The notes below the pieces were generated by a model. It saw only the letters and a list, made by a program, of their open reading frames with translations. It had not been told where the DNA came from and searched no databases. Shown here one piece after another: positions 1-8,360 of a stretch of DNA of 64,000 nucleotides. Made by a program: the position numbers and the translations under genes. Each line of letters opens with the position of its first letter. Within the stretch, counting starts at the first letter, position 1. The DNA is from an uncultured Muribaculum sp. (GTDB lineage: Bacteria; Bacteroidota; Bacteroidia; Bacteroidales; Muribaculaceae). Location: contig CAJTSK010000011.1 of the NCBI GenBank assembly GCA_910578835.1, forward strand, positions 1 through 64,000, given 5' to 3'.

Positions 1-66
1 TAGGTGCCAGCCCTAATTTTTTAGAATCTAAAAAAGTTTAGCGGACAGTAATATTTCTTTATAGAT

Positions 67-100
67 ACGCCCGGGTGATTCTTGCGAGTCGCCCGGGCGT
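67..100 (-). terminator. Hairpin downstream of the 128-2497 gene
   Basis: The arms ACGCCCGGG (67-75) and CCCGGGCGT (92-100) form a 9-bp GC-rich stem with a 16-nt loop. It lies 28 bases past the stop codon of the minus-strand gene. The minus-strand sequence after the stem is AT-rich but has no clean T run, so termination efficiency is uncertain. Confidence 0.55.
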
Positions 101-127
101 AATACTTGAGATATGTAATCGGGATGG

Positions 128-2497
128 TTACTTCCTGATTACTTTCTTCGTTGCCGAACCGTCGGCATATTTTACTACATATATGCCTTCTTCAGCGTCG
201 GCAGGATTTACGCGTAGACCGTTGAGGTCATACATTCCGGCTACTTCTGCTTCATTTACCGCAGAGATGTCTGAGATGCCGGCAATGTTTTCCTTGACAG
301 CAATGGTCACTTCCACGCCGGGTCCCTTTACTACGATGTCGCCATCTGCGATAACGGTAGCAGCGTTATGGCTGACAGTAAGCACACACTTGTCATAGCG
401 TCCTGTCACGGTAGCCTCTACGCCTGCGGGCACCTCAACAGTGAGGTCACTTCCGTCATAGTAGCTTCCGAGAGCCACCTCGACAGGTGTTCCGTTGGCA
501 GTAAGCTCGATTTCGGTAGTTTCGGTGGTCAGCCAGGGATATTCTGCGTCAAGACCTATGGCAAATGACGAGTACAAGTCTACATACTCTCCATCTTTCT
601 TATATACCATCGGCTTGATGTTATAGTATTCACCGCGTTGGATGTGAGCGCTCAGGTCAACATGGCTCAGGATATAACCGAGACACATATAATTAGGGTC
701 GGGGAATGATGACTGAAGAGGTGCGAAATATTCCACTTTGTCAGAGTTGAAGCCTTCAAGCATGATAAAATAGGCGGGATGCTCCTCGGTCTGCTTGATT
801 ACAACAGGCTCGCTGAATTTAAACGGCATGTACATGTAACCTTTGGCGTCGTTGTACTCGACTATGAAATCGGCACCCTTAAGAGTGGTTGATGCGATTA
901 CTTCAAATGACTCGTAATCGTTGCTCATATCGCTGTCGAGCGCGTATATTGTGGCTTTGAATTCAGCGTCGGGAGCTACTTTTCCCCATCCGTAAGCGGA
1001 GATTCCGCTCACTACCAGCGGAGCCTCTGTCGGCATGAAGAGGTTGGCGATACCCTCAAGGCGGTTGTAGTCGGTCTCTGCGGCTTCTGAGCCGTTGAGT
1101 GAATAGTTTAGCCAATACTGGTCGGTGTGGTTGTTGTAGCCGAATACGGGGATTGCATTGTCGCCTATTTCCTCGTCATCGCAGGTTATGTATGTGATGT
1201 CGGTGAAGTGGGGTGCAAACGGGAACAGGGTAGGTTCCAGCGTGGTGGCGTCGTTAAATGTGATGGTGGGCTTTCCACCTGCCTGCAAGCACAGATAAGG
1301 CGCGCTATAACTTGCCGGAGCCGACATGGGTGCGCTTGCGTTAAGTACGGGAGGAGCTATGAAATTATTGATTAGCGTAGCCTCGCTTGAATAGTTGGGC
1401 AAGTAGGTTACAGTCAATTCGTCAGGATTGTTGTCGGTAGTTTCTTTAAAAGTAACCGGGTCAATGTAGCTCCATTCATAAACCGCACCATCATGATAGC
1501 TCATATTGGTCCAGGTGACAGGCTCATATACCGGTATCATGGCTACATCAGCTCCGGCTGAGGGGAGATACCAGCTTTTGCCAAATCCCCAATAGAGAAT
1601 GGAGAATGGATCCATGTAAGAGATATCTTCAAGCTGCGGATAGCCCACGTTGATTGCGTCAATCATCATGGTATTTCCGTCGATACCTACATATCGGAAC
1701 GCGATTTTTGCTTTTTTGCCCGCAAATTGGTCAAGAGAGATGTTCTTTTTCTCCATCGCCGCAGGTGTCAGGTATGACAGTTCCAGAAAGCTCAAGCCCC
1801 TGAAATCGTCGGCATAGTCGTGGAGCATGGTCCACTCGCCGCCTTCAGGCTGTGCCCATATCTGGAGAGTTGCCGCTACCTCAGGCTCTTCCGTAAATTC
1901 CAGTGTATCCCAGTCAACATTGTCGAGGCTGAATATCCACGCGGGGTCAAGGTATAGCCAGTAGGAGAGAGCATGTCCTTCGGCGATTTCAACTTCGGGA
2001 GAGATAAGCCACTCATCTTGACGTGCAGAGCCAAAACTTACGGCATAGCCATATTTGCCGTCGGGAACATCAACGAGTCCATACATAGGATTCGGGGTGT
2101 AGGGTGTCCAGCTTTGTTTGCGTTCCACTTCGCCGCGCATATCCACTGTCCAGCCTTCGGGAGTCCAGTTGATATCCTCTCCGTCCCAGGCTTCAAAACT
2201 TTCAAATAATACCGATTCAGCAGGTGCTTTCACTCCCCCTGTTTGTGAACGCAATGGCTTGATTGATTGTTGTTTGCCGGAGAGGTAGTCAGCGATGTCG
2301 AGCTTTTTTATGCCGTTGGATGAGCTTACCGTCACACCATCGGCAAGACGCACTGCATTTTTCGCCGGAGCATTTTTTATCCGGGTTTCATTTAGATTGT
2401 CGCTTGCTTTTACAACATGCAAATTATCTGCAGGTTGTGCTGCAATCATGCCAAGGGCGGCAGATGCAATCACGCTTGTAAGTAAAAATTTTTTCAT
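128..2497 (-). CDS. Secreted choice-of-anchor-J protein with C-terminal sorting-like tail
   Basis: This 789-residue exported protein has a clear signal peptide (residues 1-20, ending MIAAQ). Residues about 95-290 resemble the choice-of-anchor J fold, a jelly-roll module common in surface proteins of this phylum, with the pattern SFEAWDG...GWTVD...WLISPEV. The middle is beta-rich with no recognised catalytic motif. The last 50 residues (GMYDLNGLRV...GIYVVKYADG...KKVIRK) look like a type A sorting/secretion tail of the Por_Secre_tail kind, which suggests delivery to the cell surface. A TAnnTTTG promoter lies about 30 bases upstream of the start, and a hairpin follows the stop. It has no close operon partner; the next gene is divergent. 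Its substrate or binding partner is unknown. Confidence 0.8.
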   Translation of the reverse strand: MKKFLLTSVIASAALGMIAAQPADNLHVVKASDNLNETRIKNAPAKNAVRLADGVTVSSSNGIKKLDIADYLSGKQQSIKPLRSQTGGVKAPAESVLFESFEAWDGEDINWTPEGWTVDMRGEVERKQSWTPYTPNPMYGLVDVPDGKYGYAVSFGSARQDEWLISPEVEIAEGHALSYWLYLDPAWIFSLDNVDWDTLEFTEEPEVAATLQIWAQPEGGEWTMLHDYADDFRGLSFLELSYLTPAAMEKKNISLDQFAGKKAKIAFRYVGIDGNTMMIDAINVGYPQLEDISYMDPFSILYWGFGKSWYLPSAGADVAMIPVYEPVTWTNMSYHDGAVYEWSYIDPVTFKETTDNNPDELTVTYLPNYSSEATLINNFIAPPVLNASAPMSAPASYSAPYLCLQAGGKPTITFNDATTLEPTLFPFAPHFTDITYITCDDEEIGDNAIPVFGYNNHTDQYWLNYSLNGSEAAETDYNRLEGIANLFMPTEAPLVVSGISAYGWGKVAPDAEFKATIYALDSDMSNDYESFEVIASTTLKGADFIVEYNDAKGYMYMPFKFSEPVVIKQTEEHPAYFIMLEGFNSDKVEYFAPLQSSFPDPNYMCLGYILSHVDLSAHIQRGEYYNIKPMVYKKDGEYVDLYSSFAIGLDAEYPWLTTETTEIELTANGTPVEVALGSYYDGSDLTVEVPAGVEATVTGRYDKCVLTVSHNAATVIADGDIVVKGPGVEVTIAVKENIAGISDISAVNEAEVAGMYDLNGLRVNPADAEEGIYVVKYADGSATKKVIRK

Positions 2498-2916
2498 AAT
2501 GATTGGTTAGTTATGAATTTCAAGAAACAAAGTTATGAAAAATCATTGTCTTACTCGTTATGTCACGCTCATATTATTAAACAAGCTCTAATGCAAAAAG
2601 AAGCGGTGTCGGGCGGTTTTTGGTGTGTATTGTACGTGTTTAGCCCTGTTTTGTTTTCAGATTGTGGCTATTTAATATACATGAGTGTAAATTAGCAATT
2701 GTTGTGATTTGCTGCCGGTCATGAGAAATCGGGCTGCCGCGCGGTGTAATCATGGTTTTCGGCATTATATGGTTGAGGCGCATTGATATTTTAGTGTGCA
2801 ATAGCGGTAACTTTCTTTAACCTAAAAACGAACAAAACATATTTACAATTGTTGGAATATTATCAAACCCGAAACAGAAAAATCAACATCATTAATCAAC
2901 TAATATCAGATACTCC
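2498..2916. promoter_or_regulatory. Divergent intergenic region, 419 bp
   Basis: The minus-strand gene has TAACTTTG (read on the minus strand at 2535-2528), a perfect TAnnTTTG -7 element. For the plus-strand glp operon the best candidate is TAACTTTC near 2811-2818, one base off consensus and about 100 bases before the ATG, so that assignment is weak. I see no RNA gene, convincing ORF or strong hairpin here. Confidence 0.5.
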
Positions 2917-4305
2917 ATGTGGAAATTCCTATCTCCGCCAGCCTACAAGCCTGAACAGACAGGCGCTGAGGCAGATGCACGTTACAAAAGATTAAGGTGG
3001 CAGGTGTTTGTCGGTATTTTTATCGGTTATGCCGGTTTCTACATCGTGCGCAAGAACTTTTCTATGGCTATGCCTGAGCTCGGTAATTTCGGTTATGAAA
3101 CCGGCGAACTCAGTATTGTGCTCTCCATGAACGCAATTGCTTATGCCTTATCCAAGTTTCTAATGGGAAGTGTGAGCGACCGTAGTAATGCAAGGATATT
3201 CCTTCCGCTCGGTCTGATACTCGCTGCTATATCAATGGCATTCATGATTGTGCCTGTTGTGGCGCTCGGTCCCGACCAAAAGCCACTTGCGATTGCCATC
3301 ATGGCTGTATTGAATTTCCTTGTAGGATGGTTCAACGGCATGGGCTGGCCTCCTTGCGGGCGAGTGATGACCCATTGGTTTTCAGTAAAGGAACGTGGTA
3401 CCAAGATGTCGATATGGAACTGTGCCCATAATGTCGGCGGTGCTCTTGTCGGTCCTATGGCTGTATATGGTGCCATATGGTTCGGACACTGGTTCTATGG
3501 CTCCAACAAGGAGTATTATTTCCTTATCGGTACATATGCGTTTCCGGCAGCTGTCGCCGTATTCATAGCTATACTCGCTTACTGTCTTATCCGTGACACC
3601 CCACAGTCATGTGGACTTCCTTCAGTAGAGAAGTGGCGCAACGATTATCCCAAAAATTACAGCTCAAAACAGGAAGAGGTGTTGACCGCCAAGGAGATTT
3701 TCTTCAAGTATGTGCTCAACAACAAGCTGCTGTGGTATATCGCCATCGCCAACGCATTTATCTACATGGTACGTTACGGATGTCTTGACTGGGCGCCTAC
3801 TTACCTCAAGGAGGCACAGGGCTACGACATCAAGCAGGCCGGTTGGGCGTATTTTGCCTATGAGTTTGCGGCTATTCCCGGCACACTCGTGTGTGGATGG
3901 ATGAGTGACAAGGTGTTCAAGGGTCGTCGCGCGCTCCCGACTATTATCTTCATGGCGTTTGTGGCGCTGTTTGTCTTCCTCTACTGGACTTTCTCCGACA
4001 ATTATGTGATTGTTACCGCCTCACTTGTGGCAATTGGCTTCTTTATCTATGGTCCGGTGATGCTTGTCGGTGTCCAGGCGCTTGACCTCGCCCCGAAAAA
4101 CGCAGCAGGTACCGCTGCCGGACTTACCGGATTTTTCGGCTACTTCTTCGGAACGGCTATTCTTGCCAACATTGTGGTAGGTTATGTCGCCCAGACTGCC
4201 GGATGGAACTGGACATTCATCATGCTTATCGGTGCATGTATCCTGTCAATGGTGTTCATGGGGCTCACTATCAAGGAAGAGCAATATCTTGTGGAACAGA
4301 AATAA
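2917..4305 (+). CDS. glpT: Glycerol-3-phosphate:phosphate antiporter GlpT
   Basis: This 462-residue major facilitator belongs to the organophosphate:Pi antiporter family and resembles E. coli GlpT along its whole length. It should import glycerol 3-phosphate across the inner membrane in exchange for phosphate. Both phosphate-binding arginines of GlpT are present in their family motifs: Arg45 in IVRKNF and Arg286 in MVRYGCLDW. Other family signatures include MGSVSDRSN, GMGWPPCGR and WNCAHNVGG. Twelve membrane segments are expected. It is the first gene of a run with a phosphodiesterase (38-bp gap) and a porin (36-bp gap), which fits uptake of glycerol phosphate released from glycerophosphodiesters. 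UhpT/UhpC relatives transport hexose phosphates, but the motifs favour GlpT. Confidence 0.93.
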   Translation: MWKFLSPPAYKPEQTGAEADARYKRLRWQVFVGIFIGYAGFYIVRKNFSMAMPELGNFGYETGELSIVLSMNAIAYALSKFLMGSVSDRSNARIFLPLGLILAAISMAFMIVPVVALGPDQKPLAIAIMAVLNFLVGWFNGMGWPPCGRVMTHWFSVKERGTKMSIWNCAHNVGGALVGPMAVYGAIWFGHWFYGSNKEYYFLIGTYAFPAAVAVFIAILAYCLIRDTPQSCGLPSVEKWRNDYPKNYSSKQEEVLTAKEIFFKYVLNNKLLWYIAIANAFIYMVRYGCLDWAPTYLKEAQGYDIKQAGWAYFAYEFAAIPGTLVCGWMSDKVFKGRRALPTIIFMAFVALFVFLYWTFSDNYVIVTASLVAIGFFIYGPVMLVGVQALDLAPKNAAGTAAGLTGFFGYFFGTAILANIVVGYVAQTAGWNWTFIMLIGACILSMVFMGLTIKEEQYLVEQK

Positions 4306-4343
4306 AAAAGTAAAAAAAATACCTAAATCCAATTTTTAAATCT

Positions 4344-5822
4344 ATGAGTAAATGTTTTATTAAAGTTGGTTACCTCTCTGCGGTTACCCTCCTTGCCCTG
4401 ACATCTTGCCAGGAAGAACAAGACTTTACCAATGTCAACGTGGATGCTACCCGAGTTAGCGTTAACACAATCTCTCCCGAGATGGCAAAGGTGCGTGACT
4501 ATGTGCCGCAATACGCGGTGATGGCTCACCGTGGCTCTACATTCTGGGGCCCCGAGGAGACCGAGGCTGCATGGCGTTGGGCTCGTGAAATGGGCGCCGA
4601 CTACCTTGAATCTGACCTCCAGTGTACAAAAGATGGTGTGATTCTTGCCAACCATGATGAAAATCTATGCCGCACTACCAATATTGAAAACGTCTATGGC
4701 GAGTATGTGCCCCAGACCCGTAAGGCATTTTACATGGCTCACGGTGCTACCGAGGCGCAGGCTGAGGAGTGGTATAAGGCTGATGTCGCCTCTTTCCGCC
4801 CTTACTATGCCATGTCATATATGTATGAGGAACTCCTTGCCCTTGATGCCGGAAGCTGGTTTAACGAGTCGAGTCTTGAGCAGGCACGTAACAACTTTGC
4901 CCCCAAGTCACCGTCCAACCCCATGGGACAGCATCAGTATGTGTCGGCATTGAGCGACCAGATTGCTTTTGCCGAGGGCAAGATTCTGAAGCGTAACTCC
5001 GACGGAGAGCGCATATTCTCGGTCACCGGTACATGGGATCCCGAAAATCCGCGCGATTGTCTTACTTACACTCTTGAGTATGAAGCTGACCCCGAGGATA
5101 CCGGCAACCGCCCGGGCATCTATATCGAGTTTAAGGAATCATGGCTTAACCCCGGCGACTTCGAGCAGCGTGTGTATGACGAGCTTGACCGTCTCGGATG
5201 GAATATCATCACCAGCCCATGTGACGGAGTGCCCAACTATAAGGATGGCAAGGTAAATGTAGGTAACGCCAACGGCAAGGTCGTGCTACAGACATTCTCG
5301 CTCGAATCGCTGCGCCGCACCGCCGATGTGTTCCAGGGACGACTCCCCATGTGTTTCCTCCTGTGGGAAGGTAAGGCTGCCACCGACCTCAAGGTGAACA
5401 CTCCCCAAGGATATGCCGACTTCATCAACATGGCTCTTGCCAACAAGGCTCATATCATAGGCCCGTCGATTGCCGGCGCTCCCAATAACTATGGTGAGCT
5501 TGACGCCCCGTGGCAGGCTTATCTGATTGCCCGCTCACAGATGCTCAATCACCCCTATTCATTTGACTCTTATGCACAGATGGCGAAATATATGGGTCAA
5601 TACAACTGGGGCAACACGACTCAGTTTGACGACCTGCTCGGAGTGACAGTCGACGGAAAGATGTGGACCGTATATCTTAATGGTCTTTTCACCAACCGTT
5701 CGGAGCTTACATTGCGTTATCTGATTGAAAACGGTTTCCGTTGCAATCCCCAGTTTGACAATGCTTCGGCACCCTCGTTTGTGCCCGATCCTGTGGAGAC
5801 TCTCGAACGTCTCGGTTACTAA
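4344..5822 (+). CDS. Glycerophosphodiester phosphodiesterase, lipoprotein
   Basis: This 492-residue GDPD-family enzyme hydrolyses glycerophosphodiesters to glycerol 3-phosphate and an alcohol. The signal sequence ends in the lipobox LALTSC with Cys22, so it is probably membrane-anchored outside the cytoplasm. The active-site pattern is intact: His62-Arg63 (MAHRGS), Glu89 and Asp91 (LESDLQ), and His104 (ANHDEN). It is longer than typical GlpQ (about 330-360 residues), with inserted segments between residues 110 and 240 and an extended C-terminus. It sits between glpT and a phosphate-selective-porin homologue with short gaps, so its product is probably the GlpT substrate. The assignment is firm at family level; the preferred head group cannot be read from the sequence. 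Confidence 0.9.
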   Translation: MSKCFIKVGYLSAVTLLALTSCQEEQDFTNVNVDATRVSVNTISPEMAKVRDYVPQYAVMAHRGSTFWGPEETEAAWRWAREMGADYLESDLQCTKDGVILANHDENLCRTTNIENVYGEYVPQTRKAFYMAHGATEAQAEEWYKADVASFRPYYAMSYMYEELLALDAGSWFNESSLEQARNNFAPKSPSNPMGQHQYVSALSDQIAFAEGKILKRNSDGERIFSVTGTWDPENPRDCLTYTLEYEADPEDTGNRPGIYIEFKESWLNPGDFEQRVYDELDRLGWNIITSPCDGVPNYKDGKVNVGNANGKVVLQTFSLESLRRTADVFQGRLPMCFLLWEGKAATDLKVNTPQGYADFINMALANKAHIIGPSIAGAPNNYGELDAPWQAYLIARSQMLNHPYSFDSYAQMAKYMGQYNWGNTTQFDDLLGVTVDGKMWTVYLNGLFTNRSELTLRYLIENGFRCNPQFDNASAPSFVPDPVETLERLGY

Positions 5823-5858
5823 TCATTCAGTTTTAAGTATTATTAATTGTAAACAACG

Positions 5859-7199
5859 ATGAAAAGACATATAATTTTATGTGCCGCCGCTGCTTTTGCT
5901 CTATCTGTAGCCGCACAGGATTTTGACACTAATCCTACTGTCAAGATTGATAATAAGGAAGAAGACCTCCACTTTACTGTCGGAGCGCGTATGATGATGG
6001 ATGCCGCATGGTATCACACTGATTTCACTCCTATGAAATCAGGCGCAAAGCTTACAGATGCCCGAATACGTACGTCGATGGCATATAAGAACTGGTATTT
6101 TTATGCTGACTTCGATTTCTCAGGCGGTAAGTTTAATCAGAAAAACATCTTCTTGCAGTATTCATTTGACCCTGACGAGGCTTACGGTGGCATCCACTCG
6201 ATAAAGGCGGGTTATTTCAACGACCCTGCCGGCATGGCGCGCAACACCTCTCTCGGAAGTCTCCACTTCATCAACCGTGCCGCACCGACAGTGGCTCTCT
6301 GCCCCGGCCGTGAACTTGGTATCGCCTATAAGTACTACAATACTCCGTTCTACTCCAATATCGGTGTGTTTGCCGAAAACCTTTACAACAACCAGCCTTC
6401 GGGTTATCAGGGTGTGGCTGTAGGCGGACGCTGGCTCTACCGTCCCATTAATGACGAGACACAGGCGTTCCATATCGGCGCAAACTTCCACTATGAGAAC
6501 CTGAATGTGGGCAAGACTGAAAACAACGTGAAGATGACCGAACTCGTGCTCGGCACACCGATGGAGACTCTTGTCGACGACACCCAGTTTGTAGAGGCTA
6601 TCCTCCCTTATGCCCGCAATGTCTACAATATCGGTGCTGAGGTGCTTTACGTAAGCCCGAAATTCTTCGCCCGCGCAGAGTACATGTGGAAACATGTCAC
6701 CAAAAAGCGCGACGACCAGACACTCTTTGAGGCTAATCTCGGCTCAATCGACTCATGGGCTACTCTTGAATCATGGCAAAACGGCAACCCGCTTGGAAGC
6801 AACAGCTTTAACGGTGCTTACATCGAGGCAGGCTATAAGATTTTCGGTCCCGACTATAAGTATAACAGTGCTGAAGGTCTGCTTGGCGGACTTTCCGGCC
6901 GCTCGCTTGAGATTGTGGCACGCTACAGCTACACCGGTCTTAACGACAAGGTTGACGGCGAATATTACTCCGCAGGTCGTGACCAGTATTATCCCAACGG
7001 CGTGATTGCCGACTATCCGGCTACATCTTTGAGTATTGGCGGTGGTAACCTTCACTCGGTTACTGTCGGTGCCAACTTCTCTTTCAACAAGTTTGTGCAG
7101 GTGATGCTGGAATATAACTATAATCATCTTGATCGCGACAAATACATGGAAGACTCTAATTTTAATTGTATCCAGGGAAGACTTATGTTCTCTTTCTGA
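5859..7199 (+). CDS. Phosphate-selective porin O/P family outer-membrane protein
   Basis: This 446-residue protein has a signal peptide (ending SVAAQ) and alternating aromatic beta-strands through to the terminal Phe (GRLMFSF), as expected for an outer-membrane barrel. The N-terminal pattern VGARMMMDAAWY...DARIRTSMAYKNWYFYADFDFSGG matches the OprO/OprP family, which forms anion- or phosphate-preferring channels. It is the last gene of the glpT-phosphodiesterase run, 36 bases after the phosphodiesterase, and a strong terminator follows. The context suggests it admits glycerophosphodiesters, glycerol phosphate or phosphate through the outer membrane. Actual selectivity is inferred, since many family members in this phylum are uncharacterised. 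Confidence 0.85.
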   Translation: MKRHIILCAAAAFALSVAAQDFDTNPTVKIDNKEEDLHFTVGARMMMDAAWYHTDFTPMKSGAKLTDARIRTSMAYKNWYFYADFDFSGGKFNQKNIFLQYSFDPDEAYGGIHSIKAGYFNDPAGMARNTSLGSLHFINRAAPTVALCPGRELGIAYKYYNTPFYSNIGVFAENLYNNQPSGYQGVAVGGRWLYRPINDETQAFHIGANFHYENLNVGKTENNVKMTELVLGTPMETLVDDTQFVEAILPYARNVYNIGAEVLYVSPKFFARAEYMWKHVTKKRDDQTLFEANLGSIDSWATLESWQNGNPLGSNSFNGAYIEAGYKIFGPDYKYNSAEGLLGGLSGRSLEIVARYSYTGLNDKVDGEYYSAGRDQYYPNGVIADYPATSLSIGGGNLHSVTVGANFSFNKFVQVMLEYNYNHLDRDKYMEDSNFNCIQGRLMFSF

Positions 7200-7221
7200 A
7201 TTAGATAATGAGTTGTTTTTG

Positions 7222-7263
7222 AGAGGATATGTTGCCCTTTGAGGTGATATATCCTCTTTTTTT
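7222..7263 (+). terminator. Intrinsic terminator after the glpT operon
   Basis: The arms AGAGGATAT (7222-7230) and ATATCCTCT (7249-7257) are followed by a T run to 7263. It lies 22 bases after the porin stop codon. Confidence 0.85.
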
Positions 7264-7763
7264 GCAATAGGGTGGATGAGTTGTCAGGATTTTAGCGTGT
7301 GTTTAGGAAAAATTATTTGCTTTAACATTAATTCGTTTTTTTTTTTTGTTCTTTTTGCTGAAAAATTTTGTCAGGTCGTAAAAAGTTTTATTATTTCGCG
7401 CCGAATTTATCATTACTATGAAACGATAACTATGCTGAGTTACGTACAATCTATAAATTGAGTGGCATTAAGTGATATTTTCATAGAAAATGAGAGGTAG
7501 TGACGTATGACACGTCGGCGAATTGATAAAATGTTGATTAAAGAAGCAAAAATGAAGGGAAAATTTAGATTCACTAACTATCGCGGTATGTGCTGGATGA
7601 CGTAGATGCGACATCTTGCCCATATGGCATATTTTTATGTGTGAACTTATCTGATATCGTCTGACAGCGGTATCGCAATATTAGCGGCTCAATTATTTGT
7701 GTCGCAGTAATTATCATGCTCTTTTTCTAAGAGTTAATTAAACCAGATTCAATCTATATTGAA
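7264..7763 (+). promoter_or_regulatory. 500-bp upstream region of the fimbrial operon
   Basis: This AT-rich region has no convincing gene. It contains a run of 12 T (7336-7347), a small palindrome GACGT-ATGAC-ACGTC (7502-7516), and no perfect TAnnTTTG element that I could place with confidence before the first fimbrial gene. I saw no flanking inverted repeats of the kind that mark invertible fimbrial promoters. Confidence 0.4.
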
Positions 7764-8348
7764 ATGAAAAAAGCTGGCTATCTGTTGTTTATAGCAATAA
7801 CTATGCTTATTGTGCCAGTTAAGGCACAGAATGTTGCGGTAAAGACCAATATCCTTTATGACGCGCTGCTTAATGTGAATGCAGGGGTCGAGGTAGGGCT
7901 TGCGCCTCGCTGGACCGCCGAGATTTCAGCTGACTACAACAGCTGGACACTGTCACATGACAGGAAATGGAAACACTGGTTTCTTCAGCCTGAGGTGCGT
8001 TATTGGTTTTGCGAGCGTTTTTCCGGTCATTTTGTTGGTGCTCATCTTATTGGCGGTCAGTACAATGTCGGAGGACTAAAAAACGGAATCAATTTCCTTG
8101 GCACAGATTTTTCCAAACTGTCAGACAGAAGATATCAGGGATGGTTTGCCGGAGCCGGTATTGCCTATGGTTACTCATGGATTTTGGACCTGCACTGGAA
8201 TGTGGAGGCTGAAATAGGCTTGGGATGGACTTATTCACGCTCCGATGTGTATCCTTGTGCCACTTGCGGCACAAAATTGGCTGAGGGAAAGCCCCACAAC
8301 TATGTAGGTCCCACAAAAGCCGCTATTAATCTAATTTATACGTTTTAA
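7764..8348 (+). CDS. DUF3575 outer-membrane protein, first gene of fimbrial operon
   Basis: This 194-residue protein has a signal peptide (residues 1-21, ending VKAQN) and a beta-barrel-like body: VAVKTNILYDALLNVNAGVE at the start, then WTAEISADYNSW, a WFLQPEVRYWF strand, and terminal NLIYTF. This is the DUF3575 pattern, a family that recurs next to Mfa/FimA-type fimbrial genes in Bacteroidales. It is probably an outer-membrane accessory of the fimbria, by analogy. The next gene starts 12 bases later and all six genes run in the same direction. A Cys pair (CATCGTK) near residue 167 is notable for a small barrel. Its exact role is not established. Confidence 0.8.
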   Translation: MKKAGYLLFIAITMLIVPVKAQNVAVKTNILYDALLNVNAGVEVGLAPRWTAEISADYNSWTLSHDRKWKHWFLQPEVRYWFCERFSGHFVGAHLIGGQYNVGGLKNGINFLGTDFSKLSDRRYQGWFAGAGIAYGYSWILDLHWNVEAEIGLGWTYSRSDVYPCATCGTKLAEGKPHNYVGPTKAAINLIYTF

Positions 8349-8360
8349 AATCAGCGATAT

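Noticed and set aside
6162..7127. Long minus-strand open frames across the porin gene
   Set aside because: They are antisense to a clear beta-barrel gene, have no promoter or ribosome binding site, and give low-complexity, non-family peptides.
7276..7461. 61-codon frame rich in Phe
   Set aside because: It results from poly-T and AT-rich sequence; no ribosome binding site or conserved features.
7264..7763. Invertible promoter upstream of the fimbrial operon
   Set aside because: I found no pair of inverted repeats flanking a promoter-like segment and no recombinase gene nearby, only a 5-bp palindrome and a T run.
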